This document shows, piece after piece, positions 9,368 to 19,562 of a stretch of 64,000 nt of DNA (positions are counted from its first letter, which is position 1; each line of letters opens with the position of its first letter). This stretch comes from Sphingobacteriales bacterium 50-39 (GTDB lineage Bacteria > Bacteroidota > Bacteroidia > Chitinophagales > Chitinophagaceae), in the NCBI GenBank assembly GCA_001898505.1, contig MKTZ01000004.1, positions 310,001 to 374,000 of the forward strand. Direction: 5' to 3'. Below the pieces are notes generated by a model. The model saw only the letters and a program-made list of their open reading frames with translations. It was not told the origin of the DNA and did no database searches. The position numbers and the translations under genes are program-made.

Positions 9368-9425
9368 TATTGGACGGCCCGATTGAGGGCGGCCAATAAA
9401 AACCGGGAACGATGCCGCGTCCCCG
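9368..9425 (+). promoter_or_regulatory. SusC leader with two imperfect hairpins
   Basis: The 191 bases between fecR and the chosen susC start hold an imperfect inverted repeat with arms TATTGG (9368-9373) and CCAATA (9393-9398). They also hold a second pair, CCGGG near 9402 and CCCGG near 9421. The first hairpin is followed by A residues on the plus strand, so it is not a classical terminator for fecR. It may be a processing or attenuation structure in the susC leader. Confidence 0.3.
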
Positions 9426-9493
9426 GTGAAATGTCGGTAAAACAGGTGAAGCGCTATTGCATTGCTTATTGTTTAACCAAACTAACCAAAGGT

Positions 9494-12400
9494 ATGAAAT
9501 TAATTACCAGGAGTATGAGATTAACTGCAGCCATCTTGCTTTTCGCCGTTCTACATGTCAGTGCCAGCGGGTATTCCCAGCGCATAACGCTGACCATGCA
9601 CGACGAGCCTCTCGAAAAAGTGCTAAAAGCGATAGAGAAACTCGGGAATGTCGAGATATTGTATAATAATGATCTTGTCCGGCAGGTAGAGCATGTTACC
9701 GTAGTAGTTAAAGACGCGGGTGTGGATGAGGCGCTGACCATGGCCCTGGCCAGGACGAAATTCGACTTCAAGGTGGTGGAAGGTATACTGATCATCAGTC
9801 CGAGGGAGGAGCCTGCACCGGTGAAGCCGGAGGCTACTGCTCCGCCCGATGAGATCACCGGGAAAGTCACGGGTTTGGACGGCAAGCCGCTGGCTGGGGT
9901 CTCGGTGGTGAACAAGACGCGGAAGTATGGTACGCAGACGGATGGCGCGGGCGTTTTTACCATTGCCGCGGGTGAGAAGGATGTCATTGAATTCACCTTT
10001 GTCGGATATGGGACGCAGGTGTACAGAGTCACCGGGAAAGCCGCCAGCATATCCGTTGTAATGGCGCCGCAGGCTTCCAATCTGAATGAGGTGGTGATGA
10101 TCGGCTATGGCTCTTCGCAGCGCAGGGACCTTACGGGTTCGGTGTCTACCATTTCGGGCAAGACCGTGCAGGATATTCCTTTCAATACCGTGGACAATGC
10201 CATTGCCGGCAAGGCGGCCGGTGTACAGGTGACCAAGACAGACGGGACGCCCGGCGGCGCTGTACGTATCCGGGTCCGGGGTACCGCTTCCATCATCGGT
10301 GGGAATGACCCGCTGTATGTCATCGACGGAGTACCCATGCAGGTGCAGTCGAGCTATGTCAACCAGGGCTATGATGTAAGCAATCCGGTGGGGAATGACA
10401 TTACCGGCCAGGGCGGTGTCAGCCAGGGTATGTCCACCGCCTTTGTCAACGGGCTCAACAGCCTGGGCGGGCTTAACCCGGATGATATCGAATCCATCTC
10501 GATATTGAAGGATGCCAGCGCCTCGGCCATCTATGGAGCCAAGGCCGCGAACGGGGTAGTGATCATTACCACCAAAAGAGGCAAAAAAGATGCGAAACCG
10601 CAGATAACAGCCAATTATTATACGACAGTGACCGGCATTATGAAGAGGCCAAAGGTGCTGGATGCGCAGCAATATAAGATGCTGCTGACGGAGGCGGCGA
10701 CAAACGACAATGCGGCACGGGACAAGGCCAGTATGAAGCATCTTCCACAGGCCGACACGATCGTCAACGATCCCGGTCATTTCTTTGGCGCATCCAATAC
10801 CGACTGGGTGAAGGAGGTGACGCGTACCAGCGTTTCCCATACGGCCGAGATCGCCATACAGGGCGGGGGGAACGCTTCCCGGTATTATTCCTCGATTTCC
10901 TTTACCAGCATGCCTGGCATCGTAAAGGGCACAGACTATAAGAGGGTAGTGGGAAAGATCAACCTGGAGAATGAGATCAGCAGGAAATTCCGTATCCTCA
11001 CCAATTTCAACATCGGCTATACGAACCAGAACATCGCCAACGGGGCTTATGACCAGGCATTGAAGGCAAGGCCCGACTACACGCCTTATGACTCCACGGG
11101 CAATTTTTATAATTTTTCCAATGTGGGATACAGCTACCAGGGATTTCAGAATCCAGTGGCGTTGCTGACGGCTATCAACAACTCGAAGACGACCAGCCTG
11201 CTGGGGTCCCTGAGCGCCGTGTATGACATCATTCCCGGATTGCAGTTCAAGAGCACCGTATCGTTGAACAACCAGATCTACAACCAGCGTCTTTATACAC
11301 CCAGCTATTTGCAGATCGGCAGTTTCTACGGCAATATCTCCTCCAACGGGGGCATTGGCGGTAACACCAACAGCCGTTTTGCCGACTGGTTTGTAGAAAA
11401 TACATTGGGCTATACAAAAGAATGGAATGAAAAGCACTCGTTGAACATCCTGGCGGGAACGTCGTATGAGACGTTGAAGACGAGTTTTTTTAGCGCTACG
11501 GCAACGGGGTATCCCAACGACAATGTCCTGAACAGCCTGAGCTCGGCCATCACGCCATTGTATACGAAGGGAGACGAGCCTTCCAGACCGCAGAGCTATT
11601 TGGTGTCGTATTATCTGCGTGCCAATTACACCTTTATGGACAGGTATCTTTTTACATTCACGGGCCGTACGGATGGCAGTTCTAAATTCGGTCCGGACAA
11701 CAAGTTCGGCTATTTCCCATCCGGCGCTATTGCCTGGCGGCTGTCGAAAGAGAAATTCCTTGCGCCTGTCAAATGGATCGAGGACATCAAGCTGCGGGGC
11801 AGCTATGGATTGACGGGCAACCAGAACATCGGCGACCAGAAATACAGGACCCTCTATACGCCCTATTCCTATGCGGGCAACAACGCCCTTGTGCCGGATC
11901 AGCTAGGAAATCCTGCCGTGAAATGGGAGACCACCAAACAGACCGACCTGGGACTTGACTTTTCATTGTTCCAGAGCAGACTGCAGGGAACGTTCGACTA
12001 TTACAACAAGCAGACGGACGATGCGCTGTTGTCGCTGCCTGTTCCTCCCAGCAGCAGCTACTCTTCGTTGTTGGGAAATGTGGTGGGGATACGGAACCGT
12101 GGCGTAGAGCTGATGCTCCAGGGAGATATCATCCGGACAAAGGATTTTCGCTGGAATATGTCCGCCAATATTTCGTGGAACCGTTCAATCATCACCAAAT
12201 TGAACAAGATGGCCAATCTCGACGGGCAATTGCTCAATCCCACCGGGCTGGAGTACCAGAATACCACGCTTGTCGAGGGGCAGCCGCTGGGCCTTATCAC
12301 AGGGATGAAGGTCACGGGTATCATCAAGACGCAGAAGCAGCTGGCTGATTACAAAAGCAAGCTGGGCTTTTTTGCAGGTTATATTTTCCCCACCCTGGAC

Positions 12401-12994
12401 ATTGGCGACCCAATGTACCAGCTGGACACTGTTTCCTATGCCCAGTATGGCGCGGCATATCCCGACTTCCATGTGATCATCGGCCAGGGGGCGCCTAAAT
12501 ATTTCGGCGGCTTCACCGAGAGCTTCAGCTATAAGAATTTCGATCTGAACCTTTATTTCCTGTATTCGCAAGGGGGCAAGCTCATGTGGGCGGATGATGT
12601 CAGCAGCACCACTTTCGTGGGGACATCGAATGCCAATGTCAGCATGCTGAAGCGTTATACGGCACAGAACACGAATGCGGACAGGCCGCGTCTGCTACTG
12701 GGAGGAGACCAACTGATGTACAACACGAACCTGAGCATTTACAACAGCTCGTACCTGAAGCTGCGAACAGCTACGCTCAATTACAGGTTTGACAAGTCCG
12801 GCTGGATGACCAGGGCCGGCATACAGTCGGCTGCGGTCTATTTGTCCGCCACGAACCTGTTCACGATTACTAAATACCCGGGCAATGACCCAGAAACTTC
12901 CGACGACAGCTATAGCGTTGCCGGAGGGTATTTCGACGTGAGCAATTATCCTGCTGTCAGGACTTTTTCCATGGGTATCAAGATCGCTTTTTAA
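9494..12994 (+). CDS. SusC/RagA-family TonB-linked outer-membrane transporter with STN domain
   Basis: From the chosen start this is 1166 residues. The frame extends upstream to 9356, but the signal peptide MKLITRSMRLTAAILLFAVL begins at 9494, so that ATG is preferred. Domains in order are: an STN signalling domain (about 30-95, MHDEPLEKVLKAIEKLGNVE), a carboxypeptidase-like beta-sandwich (ITGKVTGLDGKPLAGVSVV), a plug with LNEVVMIGYGSSQRRDLTGS and the DPLYVIDGVPM motif, and a 22-strand barrel ending in phenylalanine. It imports oligosaccharides with its SusD partner 17 bases downstream. The STN domain should also signal to FecR. Confidence 0.95.
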   Translation: MKLITRSMRLTAAILLFAVLHVSASGYSQRITLTMHDEPLEKVLKAIEKLGNVEILYNNDLVRQVEHVTVVVKDAGVDEALTMALARTKFDFKVVEGILIISPREEPAPVKPEATAPPDEITGKVTGLDGKPLAGVSVVNKTRKYGTQTDGAGVFTIAAGEKDVIEFTFVGYGTQVYRVTGKAASISVVMAPQASNLNEVVMIGYGSSQRRDLTGSVSTISGKTVQDIPFNTVDNAIAGKAAGVQVTKTDGTPGGAVRIRVRGTASIIGGNDPLYVIDGVPMQVQSSYVNQGYDVSNPVGNDITGQGGVSQGMSTAFVNGLNSLGGLNPDDIESISILKDASASAIYGAKAANGVVIITTKRGKKDAKPQITANYYTTVTGIMKRPKVLDAQQYKMLLTEAATNDNAARDKASMKHLPQADTIVNDPGHFFGASNTDWVKEVTRTSVSHTAEIAIQGGGNASRYYSSISFTSMPGIVKGTDYKRVVGKINLENEISRKFRILTNFNIGYTNQNIANGAYDQALKARPDYTPYDSTGNFYNFSNVGYSYQGFQNPVALLTAINNSKTTSLLGSLSAVYDIIPGLQFKSTVSLNNQIYNQRLYTPSYLQIGSFYGNISSNGGIGGNTNSRFADWFVENTLGYTKEWNEKHSLNILAGTSYETLKTSFFSATATGYPNDNVLNSLSSAITPLYTKGDEPSRPQSYLVSYYLRANYTFMDRYLFTFTGRTDGSSKFGPDNKFGYFPSGAIAWRLSKEKFLAPVKWIEDIKLRGSYGLTGNQNIGDQKYRTLYTPYSYAGNNALVPDQLGNPAVKWETTKQTDLGLDFSLFQSRLQGTFDYYNKQTDDALLSLPVPPSSSYSSLLGNVVGIRNRGVELMLQGDIIRTKDFRWNMSANISWNRSIITKLNKMANLDGQLLNPTGLEYQNTTLVEGQPLGLITGMKVTGIIKTQKQLADYKSKLGFFAGYIFPTLDIGDPMYQLDTVSYAQYGAAYPDFHVIIGQGAPKYFGGFTESFSYKNFDLNLYFLYSQGGKLMWADDVSSTTFVGTSNANVSMLKRYTAQNTNADRPRLLLGGDQLMYNTNLSIYNSSYLKLRTATLNYRFDKSGWMTRAGIQSAAVYLSATNLFTITKYPGNDPETSDDSYSVAGGYFDVSNYPAVRTFSMGIKIAF

Positions 12995-13011
12995 CCGCAA
13001 AAAAACAGACA

Positions 13012-14427
13012 ATGAATCGACTCAATATACGATGGTTTTTGGCGCTGGCACTGTTGCTGGGCGCATGCAAGAAGCAGCTGAATGTTTATCCCACCACGCA
13101 GGAGGTGGATGGGAACATCATCACGGATGAGAAAAGCGCCGTGGCGGTGCTGAATGGGGTGTATTACCGGCTGGCCGCGGGCGGTGCAGACTATAACGGT
13201 GTGCCGTCGACGAACTGGCATTCCACCGTTGAGGAGACATCTTCCCAGCTGAGCGGTCTGCTGTCCTATACTTTCGGCGGCGGTGGGCTGGACGAGCACA
13301 AGTACAAGGCGACGGATAACGTAGTTGGAGTAATATGGAACTATGGCTATGACCTGGTCAATGCGGCCAACGGCTTTTTGAAGAATATCGCTTCGCCGGG
13401 AACGATCTCTGCCTCGGAGAAAACACGTATGATCGCGGAGGCGAAGTTCCTGCGGGCATTTGGGAATACTCAGCTATTGTTATATTACGGGCAGTTCTAC
13501 GATACGACCAGCGCTTACGGCATTATTCTTCATGATGAGTTCGTACAGCCGGATAATATTTACCTGGCGCGGGCCACCGTAGGGGCCGGCTATGATGCCA
13601 TCCTCGGCGACATAGAGGCGGCAATACCCGATCTGCCCTCCATGAACTCCTCCATTGCCTATGCCAACACCTGGGCGGCCAGGCTCCTTGAAGCAAGGGT
13701 GCTGATCAACCGCGGAACGGCGGCCGACTATGCAAAAGTTGTCAGCATCACGAAGGACATCATCGCGAACAGCCCCTTCAGCCTCGAGGGGAATGTAAAG
13801 GATCTCTTCTGGACAAATGGCCTGGGCAGCAGCGAGGTCATGCTGGGGATCCAGCCTTACAGCACGCAAAATATCAAGTGGAAAGATTATATCTATTATG
13901 ATAGCTACGGGCCGAACAGCTTTATGGACTCGCTGTTCAATGGCGATCCCCGTGCGGACTGGCAGATCCAGACGGTGAATAGCGGTTATGGACCAAATGT
14001 GGCGCTGACAAAATACTACCCTGGTTCCATCAACAATATTGCCGCTGCGGCCATTACAGAAAATAACTATGTCTTCCGGCTGACGGAAGCGTATTTACTG
14101 GAGGCCGAAGCCATCGTTGCCTCCGGCGGCAGCCTGGATGATGCAAAAGGGCTGTTGAAGACGGTGATGGGGCATGCCGGCTTCACCGACATGAGCACGG
14201 TGGACGCTGCTGCTACGGCGGCGGAGCTGCAGTTGCTGATCATTGCAGAGGAAATGAAGAGCTTTGTAGCGGAGGGTGGTCAGGACTGGTTTGCCCTGCG
14301 CCGTCTGCCTTTTGCCACTGTACAAAGCATGCTGCCCAGTATCAAGGACAAGAGTCTGATGATATTCCCCATACCCGATGCGGAGATCATTTCCAATAGC
14401 AAGATCAAACAAAATCCTAATTATTAA
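13012..14427 (+). CDS. SusD/RagB-family glycan-binding lipoprotein
   Basis: This 471-residue lipoprotein has its lipobox cysteine at residue 19 (LLLGACKKQ). It shows the SusD helical TPR-like core (MIAEAKFLRAFGNTQLLLYYG) and the C-terminal pattern ITENNYVFRLTEAYLLEAEA with the PIPDAEI ending. It is the surface lid that binds glycan for the SusC transporter just upstream. The GH78 gene downstream suggests a rhamnose-containing ligand, but that is inferred from context only. Confidence 0.94.
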   Translation: MNRLNIRWFLALALLLGACKKQLNVYPTTQEVDGNIITDEKSAVAVLNGVYYRLAAGGADYNGVPSTNWHSTVEETSSQLSGLLSYTFGGGGLDEHKYKATDNVVGVIWNYGYDLVNAANGFLKNIASPGTISASEKTRMIAEAKFLRAFGNTQLLLYYGQFYDTTSAYGIILHDEFVQPDNIYLARATVGAGYDAILGDIEAAIPDLPSMNSSIAYANTWAARLLEARVLINRGTAADYAKVVSITKDIIANSPFSLEGNVKDLFWTNGLGSSEVMLGIQPYSTQNIKWKDYIYYDSYGPNSFMDSLFNGDPRADWQIQTVNSGYGPNVALTKYYPGSINNIAAAAITENNYVFRLTEAYLLEAEAIVASGGSLDDAKGLLKTVMGHAGFTDMSTVDAAATAAELQLLIIAEEMKSFVAEGGQDWFALRRLPFATVQSMLPSIKDKSLMIFPIPDAEIISNSKIKQNPNY

Positions 14428-14437
14428 ACACTGTCAG

Positions 14438-16702
14438 ATGAAATCATTGATCATATCATGCTGTGTATTTATGCTGGCGATGACCGCCACAGCCCAGAAT
14501 ACCACCATACATGCCACTATCAAGGACCTGGCGCCCGGCCAGTGGGTATATTACTATTCCATGGCGAACAGCTTGCAGAAGGATTCGGTACAGACCGTTG
14601 CCGGTGGATTTACCATACATTTTAATATAGCATCCGGCGAAGGCGATGCATATATCTTCCGCATCGGCGCGCAGTATGTGGAAAATTCTATGATGTTGCT
14701 GTACCTGGAGCCGGGCGATGTGGAGATAAATGGAGAAGGGCCGCTGTTGAAGGATGTAAAGGTTTCCGGTGAGCCCTGTCTGGCTGACCGGGAGGCATAT
14801 AGAAAGATCGCTGACGACGACCCCGTGCTCAAGGGCAGAGAGGCCCTGCATAAAAAGGCCAATGAACTATATGCACAAAAAGACTCTGCCGGACTTGCTG
14901 CATTGCAGCCCGAGCTGGATAAGGTGGATTCGGTAGATAAGGCGTTGACCCGGCAATGGATCGCGGGGCATCGCGATGCGCCCTATAGCGCGTTCCTGTT
15001 ATCCTATCAACTGGGAAACCTGGAGCTGGATGAAAAGGAAAAGATACTGAAAACCCTGACACCGGCTGCCCGCAACAATTCGCCTGCGCGACGCATCGAG
15101 GAGAGCACTCGTATCAATAACCTCACCGGCATTGGCAAACAAGCGTTGGATTTCACACAGAACGACACGTTGGGCAAGCCCGTATCGCTAAGCAGCTTCA
15201 GGGGGAAATATGTGCTGGTGGATTTCTGGGCCAGCTGGTGCGGCCCCTGCCGTGCCGAGAACCCCAATGTGGTGGCGGCTTATCAGCAATTCAAGGACAA
15301 GAATTTCACGGTGCTCGGCGTATCGCTCGACCGGCCCGATGGAAAGGAAAAATGGCTGAAGGCCATACACGATGATCATCTCACCTGGACCCAGGTGTCG
15401 GACCTGAAATTCTGGAACAACGCTGTTGCCAAACAATACGACATCAATTCCATTCCTTCCAACCTGCTGATCGGGCCCGATGGGAAGATCGTGGCAAAAA
15501 GCCTGCATGGGGATGAGCTGACCAAAAAACTGAGCGAGCTGCTGGGCGGCGGAGGACATTTTTCCTTGAATGGCACGCTACCGGTCGCTCCGGTGATGCT
15601 GAAGCTATATTATGCAGGCAGTGATGGCAAGCGCAAAGTGGACAGTGTTCGGGTACGGGACGGGAAGTTCAGCTTCCACGGTGATATAACGGAGCCGACC
15701 ATGGCTTATCTCACGGGTACTGTCCGGCCCACGGGTATGGACGATCCTCATTCCATCGACTTTTTCCTTGAGCCCGGCGATATGACCATCGCCTTGCCGG
15801 CAGACAACTACAAAAAGGCTGTCGTCACCGGCTCCGTCTCCCAGCAGGAGTATGAGGCGCTGCGCAGAGAGAAAGAACCCGTGTACAAGGAAATGGAGCC
15901 TTTGTCCAAAGAGTACGAAGAGGCGGGTGAGGCATTGCGTGTGGCGGAGAAGGCTAAAAAAAGTGAGAAGTATATCGACACTTTGAAGTACCGGGCTGCC
16001 GCGATACATGACCGGTTTGAACCATATTTTGAAAGGACCAGGCGGATAGACTATGCCTTTTTTGCCAGCCATCCGCAGTCGTTTGTGACGGCCTTCCAAC
16101 TGCGGTTCTATACCAGCCAGCTGTCGCTGGATTCCGCGCGGCTGTTCTATTCCAGGCTGGGGGAGAAGGTGCAGCAAAGCGCTGCCGGGAAGAACATTGC
16201 CGATGAGATCGAAAAGCTGGAGGCCGGCTGGCCGGGTAGCATGGCAAAGGATTTTAAAGCACAAGAGCTCGGCGGCGGGACCCTATCGCTGTCCGCTTTA
16301 AAAGGGAAATATGTCCTTATCGACTTTTGGGCCAGTTGGTGTGTTCCCTGCAGAAAAAGCATGCCGCATGTAAAAGAGCTGTATGCTCAATACAAGGACA
16401 AGGGGCTCGAGGTCATCGGGGTTTCTGATGACGACCGGGATAGCACCGCCTGGAAGAAGGCGCTGGCAAAGGACGGGACCGGCATTTGGCATAATGTGCT
16501 GAGAGGGCTGGATATGGATAAGATCGAGCGTGGGGAAAAGAATGAGAAGGACATCAGCGAGAAATTTGGGATACATTCCCTGCCGACAAAAATATTGATC
16601 GACCGGGAGGGGCGGATCATTGGACGGTACGACAAAGGGACGGACGAAGAGGCTGCGGAGCTGGACAGGAAGCTGGCGGAGGTGCTCGCGAAGGGGAGTT
16701 GA
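14438..16702 (+). CDS. Exported protein with two TlpA-like thioredoxin domains
   Basis: From the chosen start (MKSLIISCCVFMLAMTATAQ, a signal peptide) the protein is 754 residues. It consists of two copies of one module: a DUF4369-like beta-rich and helical N-part, then a TlpA/AhpC-TSA thioredoxin domain. The active sites are WCGPC at C268/C271 and WCVPC at C635/C638. Each module resembles a complete single-domain relative, so it probably arose by tandem duplication and fusion. It should act as a periplasmic thiol-disulfide oxidoreductase. It is encoded 10 bases after susD, which suggests it maintains cytochromes or secreted enzymes of this locus; that part is inference. Confidence 0.9.
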   Translation: MKSLIISCCVFMLAMTATAQNTTIHATIKDLAPGQWVYYYSMANSLQKDSVQTVAGGFTIHFNIASGEGDAYIFRIGAQYVENSMMLLYLEPGDVEINGEGPLLKDVKVSGEPCLADREAYRKIADDDPVLKGREALHKKANELYAQKDSAGLAALQPELDKVDSVDKALTRQWIAGHRDAPYSAFLLSYQLGNLELDEKEKILKTLTPAARNNSPARRIEESTRINNLTGIGKQALDFTQNDTLGKPVSLSSFRGKYVLVDFWASWCGPCRAENPNVVAAYQQFKDKNFTVLGVSLDRPDGKEKWLKAIHDDHLTWTQVSDLKFWNNAVAKQYDINSIPSNLLIGPDGKIVAKSLHGDELTKKLSELLGGGGHFSLNGTLPVAPVMLKLYYAGSDGKRKVDSVRVRDGKFSFHGDITEPTMAYLTGTVRPTGMDDPHSIDFFLEPGDMTIALPADNYKKAVVTGSVSQQEYEALRREKEPVYKEMEPLSKEYEEAGEALRVAEKAKKSEKYIDTLKYRAAAIHDRFEPYFERTRRIDYAFFASHPQSFVTAFQLRFYTSQLSLDSARLFYSRLGEKVQQSAAGKNIADEIEKLEAGWPGSMAKDFKAQELGGGTLSLSALKGKYVLIDFWASWCVPCRKSMPHVKELYAQYKDKGLEVIGVSDDDRDSTAWKKALAKDGTGIWHNVLRGLDMDKIERGEKNEKDISEKFGIHSLPTKILIDREGRIIGRYDKGTDEEAAELDRKLAEVLAKGS

Positions 16703-16796
16703 CGAAAGGGAGTTGGCCGGGACTGACCAGGGCCGTTCGGGGCAGGTAGGTGCAGGATGGATGTTCCAGGGAAGATGTCCTATCTTAGGCGCCATT

Positions 16797-19418
16797 ATGA
16801 AAGCCATCTACCTCCTTTTGTTTGCCTTTTCTTTTGGCGTGCAGGCCGCTGCGCCTCCCTGTCAGCCTGTGTATCTGCGATGTGAATATTTAGTGAACCC
16901 GCTGGGTATCGATGCGTCACATCCCCGGCTGTCGTGGCGGCTGGAAGATAAGCGTGCGGGTGCAGTTCAGACCGCGTATGCGGTGACGGTGGGGGCGGAC
17001 TCGGCTGCTTTGGCGGGCGGGGGGCTTTGGTCTACGGGACGCCGCGCTTCTTCCGATCAGCTGACCACCTATGAGGGTCCGGCGCTACAGCCTTTCACGC
17101 GATACTACTGGCGCGTGGATGTCTGGGATAAAGATGGGCAGATGAATTCGAGCCCGATAAGCTCCTTCGAGACAGGCATGATGAACACTGCCAGCTGGAA
17201 GGGCGCATGGATCAGTGATTCGCGCGATCGCGATCTGCGGCGGGCGCCTTATTTCCGAAAAACCTTTCAACTCTCGCGGCGGATCCGGTCTGCACGGGCA
17301 TATATAGCTGCAGCGGGTTTGTATGAACTATATATAAATGGGAAAAAAGCCGGTGATCACCGCCTGGACCCCATGTATACACGCTATGACAGACGGAACC
17401 TTTATGTCACCTACGATGTCACTTCGGCGCTACAGTCGGGGGACAATGCGCTGGGGGTGTTATTGGGCAATGGCTGGTACAATCATCAATCTACTGCCGT
17501 ATGGTTTTTTCATGAAGCGCCCTGGCGATCCAGACCTTCTTTCTGTATGGATCTCCGTATCGTTTATGAGGATGGATACGAGGAGACGATAAGTTCCGAC
17601 AAGAGTTGGAAGACGTCACTAAGTCCTATTTTGCTGAACAGCATTTATACGGGCGAGCATGTGGATGACCGCCTGGAGCAGCCGGGATGGAATAGGGTGG
17701 GGTTTGCCGACAGCGCGTGGAAAGAAGTGATATTTCGTCCCGCCCCCTCTCAACTTATTGCAGCGCAGGCATTGCATCCTATCCGGGATGTAGAAGAAGT
17801 CCGTCCCGTGTCCGTGACCAGGATCGGCGATAGCGTATGGGTATTCAATTTAGGACGGAATATTGCCGGGGTGAGCCGCCTGCGTGTGCATGGACCCGCC
17901 GGGACCATGTTGACACTGAAACATGGCGAATATCTTTATCCCAACGGGCGGGTCGATCAGACAAATATCGCCGTGCATTATCGCCCCACTGATGACACTG
18001 ATCCTTTTGGGACGGATATATATATCCTGAATGGGAAAGGGGAGGAGGTGTTCATGCCAAAATTCAATTACAAAGGATTTCAGTATGTGGAGGTGGTCAC
18101 GTCGCCAGGGATACAGCTTTCGAAAGAAAGCCTGACTGCCTACTTTATGCACAGCGATGTGCCTTCGGCCGGGACCATCAGGACTTCGAACCCGCTGATG
18201 GATAAGATATGGAAGGCTACCAACAATTCCTATCTGTCGAACCTTTTTGGCTATCCCACCGACTGTCCGCAACGGGAAAAGAATGGATGGACCGGTGACG
18301 CGCATATTGCTGTGGAGACTGGTCTCTACAATTTCGATGGCATCACCATTTACGAGAAGTGGCTGGCCGATCACCGGGATGAGCAGCAGCCCGATGGGGT
18401 ATTGCCTGCTATCATTCCCAGCAGCGGCTGGGGTTATGAATGGGCTAACGGGCCAGACTGGACGAGCACCATCGCCATCATACCCTGGAATATCTATCTG
18501 TTCTATGGAGATAAAAAGCTGCTGGCAGATTGTTATGATAATATCCGGCGGTATGTAGATCATATCGCCGACATCAGTCCATCGGGGCTCACTACATGGG
18601 GATTGGGTGACTGGATACCTGTCAGCACCAAGCCGCCCGTGATCTTTAGTTCCTCTATATATTATTATACGGACGCATCCATTCTTTCCAGGGCGGCTGC
18701 GCTGTTGGGCAATGAGGAAGATAGCAGGAAATATGCTGCGCTGGCAGAGAAGATCAAAAATGCATTCAACTCAACGTTTTTAGACAAAAACACCGGTATT
18801 TATGGGCAGGGTATGCAAACGGAGCTGTGCATGCCATTGTACTGGGGGCTCGTGCCCGACGATATGAAAAGCAAGGTGGCTGCCAACCTGGCCAGAAAGG
18901 TGGAGGCTGATAGCGGGCATCTTAATGTCGGTCTGTTAGGGACCAAGGCGCTTCTGAATGCATTGAGCGAGAATGGGTATGCGGATCTGGCCTATAAGGT
19001 GGCTTCCAGCGAGACCTTTCCCAGCTGGGGATGGTGGATGGTGCATGGCGCTACTACCCTGTATGAGAACTGGTCCCTCGATGCAAAAAGTGATATGTCC
19101 ATGAATCATATTATGTTTGGCGAAATAGGCGCCTGGATGTACAAGGGGCTGGCCGGTATATTCCCCGATGCTGCGCAGCCCGGGTTCAGACATATTTTGC
19201 TGCGTCCGCATTTTGTAAAAGGTCTGCCGCAATTCGAGGCGACGCATGAAGGGCCGTATGGTACGATACGGAGTGCGTGGCGGACGGAAGGGCGTGTAAT
19301 TGTTTATACGGCAGTGATCCCGCCAAACTGCACGGCTACGCTGCAACTGCCAGGCGGGGCGAGCAAGCCAATGCGGGAGATACAGCTTACTGCGGGCGAA
19401 CATAGCTTCAGACTATAG
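16797..19418 (+). CDS. Alpha-L-rhamnosidase, GH78
   Basis: The signal peptide MKAIYLLLFAFSFGVQAA marks the start at 16797, giving 873 residues; the longer open frame upstream lacks a signal. Domains run from an N-terminal fibronectin-like part (LVNPLGIDASHPRLSWRLED) through jelly-roll domains to an (alpha/alpha)6 barrel. The barrel contains the conserved GH78 block DCPQREKNGWTGDA near residues 489-502, whose glutamate is the expected general acid. It should release terminal L-rhamnose from rhamnogalacturonan-type glycans or glycosides. It is the only glycosidase of this SusC/D locus. TATCTTAG at 16781-16788 could be a weak local -7 box. Confidence 0.93.
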   Translation: MKAIYLLLFAFSFGVQAAAPPCQPVYLRCEYLVNPLGIDASHPRLSWRLEDKRAGAVQTAYAVTVGADSAALAGGGLWSTGRRASSDQLTTYEGPALQPFTRYYWRVDVWDKDGQMNSSPISSFETGMMNTASWKGAWISDSRDRDLRRAPYFRKTFQLSRRIRSARAYIAAAGLYELYINGKKAGDHRLDPMYTRYDRRNLYVTYDVTSALQSGDNALGVLLGNGWYNHQSTAVWFFHEAPWRSRPSFCMDLRIVYEDGYEETISSDKSWKTSLSPILLNSIYTGEHVDDRLEQPGWNRVGFADSAWKEVIFRPAPSQLIAAQALHPIRDVEEVRPVSVTRIGDSVWVFNLGRNIAGVSRLRVHGPAGTMLTLKHGEYLYPNGRVDQTNIAVHYRPTDDTDPFGTDIYILNGKGEEVFMPKFNYKGFQYVEVVTSPGIQLSKESLTAYFMHSDVPSAGTIRTSNPLMDKIWKATNNSYLSNLFGYPTDCPQREKNGWTGDAHIAVETGLYNFDGITIYEKWLADHRDEQQPDGVLPAIIPSSGWGYEWANGPDWTSTIAIIPWNIYLFYGDKKLLADCYDNIRRYVDHIADISPSGLTTWGLGDWIPVSTKPPVIFSSSIYYYTDASILSRAAALLGNEEDSRKYAALAEKIKNAFNSTFLDKNTGIYGQGMQTELCMPLYWGLVPDDMKSKVAANLARKVEADSGHLNVGLLGTKALLNALSENGYADLAYKVASSETFPSWGWWMVHGATTLYENWSLDAKSDMSMNHIMFGEIGAWMYKGLAGIFPDAAQPGFRHILLRPHFVKGLPQFEATHEGPYGTIRSAWRTEGRVIVYTAVIPPNCTATLQLPGGASKPMREIQLTAGEHSFRL

Positions 19419-19433
19419 GTAATCCGAAATTAT

Positions 19434-19513
19434 CGTAAGGCGAGTCGGTATTGGTATATTATAAATATTTACATATATTTATGATATATATGTGACCTTA
19501 TACTTCCCTTACG
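19434..19513 (+). promoter_or_regulatory. AT-rich intergenic region with nested inverted repeats
   Basis: Upstream of the cytochrome gene, ACATATAT at 19471-19478 pairs with ATATATGT at 19486-19493. An outer pair CGTAAGG (19434-19440) and CCTTACG (19507-19513) brackets it. The block is far richer in A+T than its surroundings. It may hold a regulator site and the promoter of the cytochrome gene. Confidence 0.35.
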
Positions 19514-19562
19514 GCTACCTGTGGCTCCACAAAATGTATTTTAACCCCCAAAAATCACTACA

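Noticed and set aside
9356-9493. N-terminal extension of the first SusC frame
   Set aside because: The extra 46 residues are basic and cysteine-containing with no signal character; the signal peptide starts at 9494.
16620-16796. N-terminal extension of the rhamnosidase frame
   Set aside because: It overlaps the end of the thioredoxin gene and would place 59 charged residues before a clear signal peptide.
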